A stretch of 64,000 bases of DNA from contig NW_027118693.1 of assembly GCF_036417845.1 (NCBI RefSeq), positions 2,738,001 through 2,802,000 of the forward strand, given 5' to 3'. The DNA comes from Apteryx mantelli (lineage: Eukaryota > Chordata > Aves > Apterygiformes > Apterygidae). Shown here one piece after another: positions 58,406 to 64,000 of the stretch (position 1 is its first letter; each line of letters starts with the position of its first letter). The notes beneath the pieces were generated by a model. That model searched no databases. It was not told the DNA's origin and saw only the letters and a list, made by a program, of their open reading frames with translations. Both the position numbers and the translations under genes were made by a program.

Positions 58406-61400
58406 CTGTCCCACATGCATCTAACCATCATTAGCAGGGTATCTGGCATCAAGGCTCTGTGTTCTTTTTTTTTTCTTTCCTACTTTTCTCTTTTACATCA
58501 TTGTTAAAAGAACAATCGTTTTGGTTCATGCCACCTCTCCTCAGGAAACTCTCATCTGAATCTGACGCAGAGACCGTGTTGAAGCAGGAAGCCAGGCTTC
58601 CCCCTTCATCAGCAGAGATGGGGGAACCTCGGAGGCCGCTAGTCTGAGCTCCCTCAGATGCCCCCAGTGCAATGAGGGGAGTTTCCCTTTGCAGTGTCGC
58701 TTTCGGCACTGACACCAAGGGAGTTCAGGGGAACAGAGTCAGGCTCGGATGAGCACAGGTGGGCTGAGACCATGGGTCCTGTGTCCATTAGGAGAGCAAC
58801 ACTCAAAGCAGAGCAGAAACGGAGAGGAGGGGAGGGGAGGAGAGTCCGGACACAGCTTGTGGAGACAGAGCCTGTGCTCCTCACGACCATCCCCCCACTG
58901 CCACAGCAGGAATTTCTGGGTTGCAGCCTTTGCATGGGGCCTGCAGCTTTCCTGGAGACACATCCAGCAAAGCCAGCAGGACTTTCTCCTTTCAGGGTTA
59001 TTCTCCCTATTTCCACCTGGTCCAACTGTGCTCTAGTGTGGCTATATGGGCTAAGCGCTCTCCTAACATGGTAGCGATAGCATTGTGCTTCCCTGTGCAC
59101 TCCTGTGAAGACAGGCAGGAGCAGGCTTTGAGCACCTTTATGCCAGAGCTGGTCTCCAGAGCAACATTTCTATAATAAAAGGGGATCTCCTCTGTGATGT
59201 GCCTGAAGTCTGGCCTTTCTTCAGAAGGGGGAGTCAAGAATACTCCCATGGGATTGCACGACAAAAGGGCTTGCTGTTCTGCTTGTGAACTCCATGGGCT
59301 CTGGAGGACAAGCTCAGAGTCTCCAAGTGATCTGTTAGGGACCACGGATGGGATTTGGGGCTCATTCCTCAGTGACCAGTGCCAGTGGAGATGGAGAACG
59401 GTCTCTGAGTTGCCTACCCAGGGCTATCACACAGGTGACAGTGCTGATGGCAGATGGCCATTCTTCTGGAGGGGAATCTGAGCCCCCAGGAGAGCTCAGG
59501 GGACAATGTGTGCCTGTGGGTGGGCAGTGAGTGGAGCCTCACAAAGTGAGAGACAGTCCATGGTGGAGTAAGCAGAATGTACAGCACTAAATCCAGGTAT
59601 GCACAGGGAAAGGAAGGCTCTGCAACCCGCGGAGAGGCAGTGGGCAGCCAGGAGGCAGCGGGAAGGGGGCCTGGAGAGGGATTCGTGCACCCTCCGTGAA
59701 ACACCACAGGCTGGAGTTAGTGCCCACCCAAACACATCTCCTGCCATTGCAGACACCTTGGGGTCACTCTGAGCACTGTCCATGAGCACAGGCATGTGCC
59801 AGTAGTGTCAGTGGTGGTGATCCCTGTGTGGTTGGGCCCGCTTGCCACCTGACCAGCATGGCCAGTGCCGAGTTCTCCTGTGGCCCCACAGTTCGCTCAC
59901 GCTGCAGAGCAGCAGTGTCAGCGTGGGGTCCTGCGGGGAGCACCAGGGAAGGGTGCAGGCAGGGCTGGACAGGCCAGCGTGGACATTCGCATGTGGGGAA
60001 AAGCTCTGTGGGGAGCATGGATGTCCCAGGAGAAAAGCAGGGCAGCATTCAGCGATGGAAAATGAGAACGAGAAACAGGTTTCTCTGTGGCGCAGCTCGG
60101 GGCAGGCTGCTTTGTCCCTGCGGCAGCAGGAGGTGCCGGAGGGGCTGCAGGGCCAGGGCTCTCGTGCTGTGCTGGTCAGCGGGGTGGGCATGGAGGGTCT
60201 GCAGGCAGACAGGGAGGGGGATCTGCTGGACACAAGAGCAGAGGAGACAGAGAGTGACGGGTGTCATTGCGGGGCCTCCTCCCCCTTGCCGGGGAGCTGC
60301 TGCCCTTGTCCTTGGGCCTGGCCTGAGTTATGCTGTGGACATGCCTGTGCCTGGCCCTGCACCTCTCAGGCCCTCACCCAACGCAGTCCCCGTCCTGCTG
60401 ACCTGACTCCCCATCTCTACCTCAGACATACCTATGCACTGCAGTCAAAAGGAGTTATTTGGTTTGAATCGCTATGCAGGTACCACTGCACAGAGTGTTA
60501 TCTGGATGAAAAAGTGAAGGCAGCCCCTTGGGTCTGGTTTTACGATGGGCAGTTAGGAGAGCAGGGCTTTCTGTATCACAGCTCAAGTGTTTATGCACCG
60601 TTTGTGACTGGGTTGCTGCTACAAAGAGTATGCTGTCAGGAGCAGCAAGAGCGGAGCTGCTGCGTACGGGAAGGGGATCTGGGAGCCGAGTGTGGCGGCA
60701 AGGCAGGCAGGGCAGTGACCCACTGGCGAGAGGTGCCGTCCTGCAGTGCCCAGACAAGAGGAACAGAGCAGGTTTGGGGATGGCAACCGGCATCAGGCAC
60801 AGCCCAGTGATCACCAGGCAAGACCGTAGGGCTCCAGCCAGCCCTGCTTGGCATGGGAGGTTGCACTAGAGACCTCCAGAGGTCCCTTCCCACCAAAACT
60901 CCTCTGCCACTCAATGAATGGAAGGACCATGGGCACAGAGACAGGCTCTGCCTGTTCCCCCAGGCTGCTCTGCCAGTGGGTGAGAGGCAGAGCCCTTGGC
61001 CATCCCCACGCTTCCTTGTCCTCCTCTGCCTCTGAGCAGGACATCGCCTGGGTCCAGATAGGGCCCCGCTCATGGCTCCAGCGCAGGTTGCTCCCTGCAA
61101 AGGGTGAAACCCTGACATTCCCAACACGGAGCTGACGCCAAAGCAGCATCCAGAGCCCAGCCAGCCCCAGAGCCACCAGCCCTCCCTGGCCCAGCCACAG
61201 GGCCCTGAGAAGGACTGCTCACCCTGCCCCACTGTTCCCCTTTCCCCTGTGGTCAGCAGCAGCTCTGCCTGGCCAATGTGGGGACTGTGGACCCCACAGG
61301 ACTGGTGTCCAGCGGTGCTGGGGCACTGGGCAGCCCTGTAGGCGTGTGGGGTGCTCCCCGCTGTGCAGGCACAGACGTGTGCAGGTGAGCTGTGCTGCCC

Positions 61401-61619
61401 CAAGGCAGGCAGGCAGTGTGGCCAGCAGCGTGGCGTTGGGGGGCTGTTGGGGACCGCCAGCTCTTCCCCCACCAGGGCCTCTATCAAGCACTTCGTGGAG
61501 GGGTCGGAAGGAGAAGGCTCCCTCCCGATGCTGCTGGCTGTCTGGCGAGAGCTCAAGTGGGCTCTGCCAGATGGGGATGCCGGCAGGGCCTGGGACGCTC
61601 TGTTTCCACCCTGCCCCAC
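58406..61619. other. Intergenic, GC-rich, no supported gene
   Basis: Two long frames (59842-60810 plus, 322 codons; 60636-61619 minus, 327 codons) overlap tail to tail. Neither has a domain. The minus one runs through a short CR1-like remnant at about 60,850-60,895 (CCAGAGGTCCCTTCC), which argues against a real gene. A small part after 58405 is the 3' UTR of the receptor. Confidence 0.5.
60850..60895 (+). mobile_element. CR1 3' remnant (tentative)
   Basis: GAGACCTCCAGAGGTCCCTTCC in a setting resembling the CR1 3' untranslated segment (compare 37645-37675). Too short to be sure. Confidence 0.4.
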
Positions 61620-61870
61620 TCCCAGAGTCCAATACTCTATGACCAGGGTCTCTTACTTTTCCCATGCGGAGAGGATGTAATGCTTAATATCAAATGTACA
61701 TATCTGAAGACATTTGACATTACATGTGATTTGAATTTAGCAGAATGATACAGCTATATACTGAAATCACAACACACGTCTAACTTAAACTTAGCAGAAT
61801 ATTGCAATTGCAATATACAGTTGGGACACAGTGCAAATGTGATTCCCATTACTGATCCCTGTAACATGCT
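61620..61870 (+). repeat. Dispersed repeat, copy 2 (partner 51880-52110)
   Basis: Same orientation as copy 1. It contains a local duplication of an AGCAGAAT(G/A)-type segment (61740-61800) not present in copy 1. Confidence 0.7.
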
Positions 61871-63041
61871 GTAAGCCATGGAGGTTCATGGGCATCTCCC
61901 AAACACAAGAGATGGACACAAACCGGGGGGGACATATCCATAGCTCCACTCCATTCAGCCCACAACCTGCCAGGCCCCTGCATCTCAGGGCACAGAGCCT
62001 GGCACCCAAGGGGATGGGGGGCTCACCCTGTCCCACAGCACAAGTCTGCATGCCTGGGAGGAAGTGCCTGTGACTCGGCTTCTCCCTTCCCACTGACCAT
62101 CATGGGAGGCTGGGGGACCAGCTCAGGCCATCAGGGCTCTCGAAACCTGAGAGAGTCAGTGAACAGACAGTCATCTGCAGGGAGGTGAGGGGAAGCCCAT
62201 GCATGGGATCTCTCCTCCTGACTTTTCCTCAGGAGTTTGGAGGAGTCCTGATGATTTCTCTGCCTCAGTTTCCTTTTCAAAGGGGCATGTCCCAGGTTTA
62301 GAGTGAATGAGAGTTATGGGGAGAGCCATATGCCAGAGGAGTTTTCAAAGTTTCCAGGAGCTCAGAGGTTTCATTCTCCTGCCAATTAAGCACTGTTCTT
62401 TCTCTGCAGTCCCTGGGGAGAGACGAGCTGCAGCTTTATCCTTCAGAGACTCCTTAGTGCTATTAACCCCAGGACAGTGTGGAGAGCAGGGGGCATTCAT
62501 GTGCTGCTGGACACATGCCACAGGAGCTGCTAGAAGAAGATGGCAAGGGCAGAGCAATGCCTGAGCCCTGGGACAAGGTTTGCAGAGAGCTCAAGGAAGA
62601 GAAGGACATGGTGGGGAAGAGACAGGAGCTGAGACCTCAGCTTGATCGTCCTTCCCAGGAACAATCAGCACAGAGGTCGTCACATCATCCTGAGGATTGC
62701 AGCTTTGTGTTGTGTCTTCTGAGTCAGGTCTGTTCCTCTGGAGCTGGTGAGGCTTTGCATGGTGGCACCTCTGGGCAAGAATGGTACGGGCATGTCCTTT
62801 TTTGCATGTCTTTCCCCCACCATCTCCCTCTTCCCTCTGCGCATTTCCTCGATTCCCTTGTTTGATGAGCAGAGTGCTGGTGAGCTTGCCAGTGGGTGCA
62901 GAGTTAGACTTTATGCCTTTGCTGCTCCTGGGCCACCCCAGGGCCCTGCCGGGGGCACCCACACCTCAGCTGGGAGGTGGGATCCAGGTAGAGGGCTGTG
63001 TTTCTCCAGCAGGGAATTCCCTGGCCATGCACACGGGCATA
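61871..63041. other. Intergenic, no supported gene
   Basis: Chance frames only; no domain or repeat recognised. Confidence 0.5.
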
Positions 63042-63483
63042 TCGCAGAATCACGGAATCGCTGAGGTTGGAAGGGACCTCTGGAGACCATCTAGTCCAAC
63101 CCCCCTGCTCAAGCAGGGTCACCTAGAGCACATTGCACAGGATCGCGTCCAGGCGGGTTTGGAATATCTCCAGAGAAGGAGACTCCACCACCTCTCTGGG
63201 CAACCTCTTCCAGTGCTCTGTCACCCTCACAGTGAAAAAGTATTTCCTCATGTTCAGATGGAATTGTCTGTGTTTCAGTTTGTGCCCATTGCCTCGCGTC
63301 CTGTCGCTGGGCACCACTGAAAAGAGTCTGGTCCCATCCTCTCGACACCCTCCCTTCAGATACTTGTACACGTTGATAAGATCTCCTCTCAGCCTTCTCT
63401 TCTCTAGGCTAAACAGGCCCAGCTCTCTCAGCCTTTCCTCAAAAGAGAGATGCTCCAGTCCCCTAATCATCTTTGTAGCCCTT
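63042..63483 (-). mobile_element. CR1 3' end, young antisense copy
   Basis: Reverse complement of the last 440 bp of CR1, from the terminal repeat (ATCGCAGAATCACGGAATC) through the end of ORF2 to the segment near GCTACAAAGATGATTAGGGG. The ORF2 frame is open to its normal stop (63500-63123, with about six codons of flank). By eye it is close to the 37260-37699 part of the CR1 at 35.9 kb, so both come from the same recent subfamily. Confidence 0.96.
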
Positions 63484-64000
63484 GGGCATATCTTGGGCAT
63501 CTGCCTTTAACAGGAGGGGAACAATGCTTCTTCCCAATCTCACCCAGCACTCACCATGGAGACACCCACCCCTGCTCCCAGCAAAGCTGCTCAGGGAGCC
63601 TCGCGAGTACAGCTGTCAGGGCTGAGGTCCAGCTGCTGGGCTGCACCGCGAGGCAGCCCCAAAGCCCTCAGAAACCATTGCTGAGGGGGGAACTACACAA
63701 AGCGAATGATCTTCCCTGTGCTCTTCTCTTCCACCCTGCTCAAAATCTCTCTTGCCCATATTGGCTGATCAGCTCAGGTGTCCATCTTCTCTCACATCTA
63801 TCTCACTTGTCTCTCTCAAGCCTGTGGGGGCCTCTCTGAGAGCCCTCTCACGCAGTCATGCTGCATGGTGCCATTGATGTCAACTCCTGATCCACACACT
63901 GTCAAAGGAAGCATGCAGCCTGTCCCTTCCAAGACAAGTGTTTCAGAGAGCTGAAATCAGCTGTTTGGTGCAGTGCCCCTCCTCCTCCTTTGGGGAGAAA
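63484..64000. other. Window end, no gene seen
   Basis: No gene or repeat recognised beyond the CR1. Confidence 0.5.

Noticed and set aside
59842..61619. Two overlapping frames of more than 300 codons on opposite strands
   Set aside because: No domains, GC-rich, tail-to-tail overlap, and the minus frame reads through a CR1-like remnant.
1..64000. Search for CRISPR arrays, prokaryotic operons, tRNA and rRNA genes
   Set aside because: None found; the tandem repeats present are satellites, minisatellites and microsatellites, and the tRNA-like motifs in the ERV leader are only T-arm-sized.

Overview
The window looks like avian nuclear DNA. Three things point there. CR1-type LINEs carry the bird-style 3' end (tandem ATTCTGTG units). 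Olfactory receptor genes are intronless, and one is of the OR14-like type expanded in birds. An old gammaretrovirus-like ERV is also present. There is no operon structure, no CRISPR array and no tRNA or rRNA gene that I could recognise. The species and chromosome cannot be named from the sequence; the high repeat load and inverted duplication would suit an unplaced, W-linked, subtelomeric or OR-cluster contig.

Layout. 1-218: 3' end of an olfactory receptor. 0.2-12 kb: mostly single-copy-looking DNA with two CpG-island promoters (about 4.0-5.0 and 10.55-11.4 kb) whose genes I cannot identify, plus a 35-36-bp minisatellite at 7.6 kb. 13.9-14.5 kb: an antisense CR1 with an internal 120-bp tandem duplication. 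15.9-19.7 kb: the left arm of a large inverted duplication, passing from unique sequence through diverged repeat units into about 35 copies of a 65-bp satellite; the satellite is interrupted by a probable solo LTR. 20.4-25.5 kb: several exon-like segments, one in a block also found at 5.4 kb. 28.5-34.9 kb: a complete but defective gammaretrovirus-like provirus on the minus strand. 34.9-35.9 kb: the right arm of the inverted duplication. 35.9-37.7 kb: a CR1 with a long open reverse-transcriptase frame. 40.6-41.6 kb: an intact olfactory receptor (minus). 42.7-48.7 kb: a patchwork of CR1 pieces in both orientations. 49-57 kb: mostly unannotated DNA with simple repeats, one old CR1 and one copy of a dispersed repeat. 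57.5-58.4 kb: an intact OR14-like receptor (plus). 58.4-64 kb: unannotated DNA, the second copy of the dispersed repeat, and a young antisense CR1.

The only host protein genes I support with confidence are the three olfactory receptors (one partial). The receptors would act in the cilia of olfactory sensory neurons through a stimulatory G protein. The rest is mobile DNA, satellite DNA and regulatory-looking sequence. The structure most worth following up is the inverted duplication with its satellite and a provirus at its inner edge, together with the provirus leader, which carries six tandem copies of a motif resembling the T-arm of its own probable primer tRNA.
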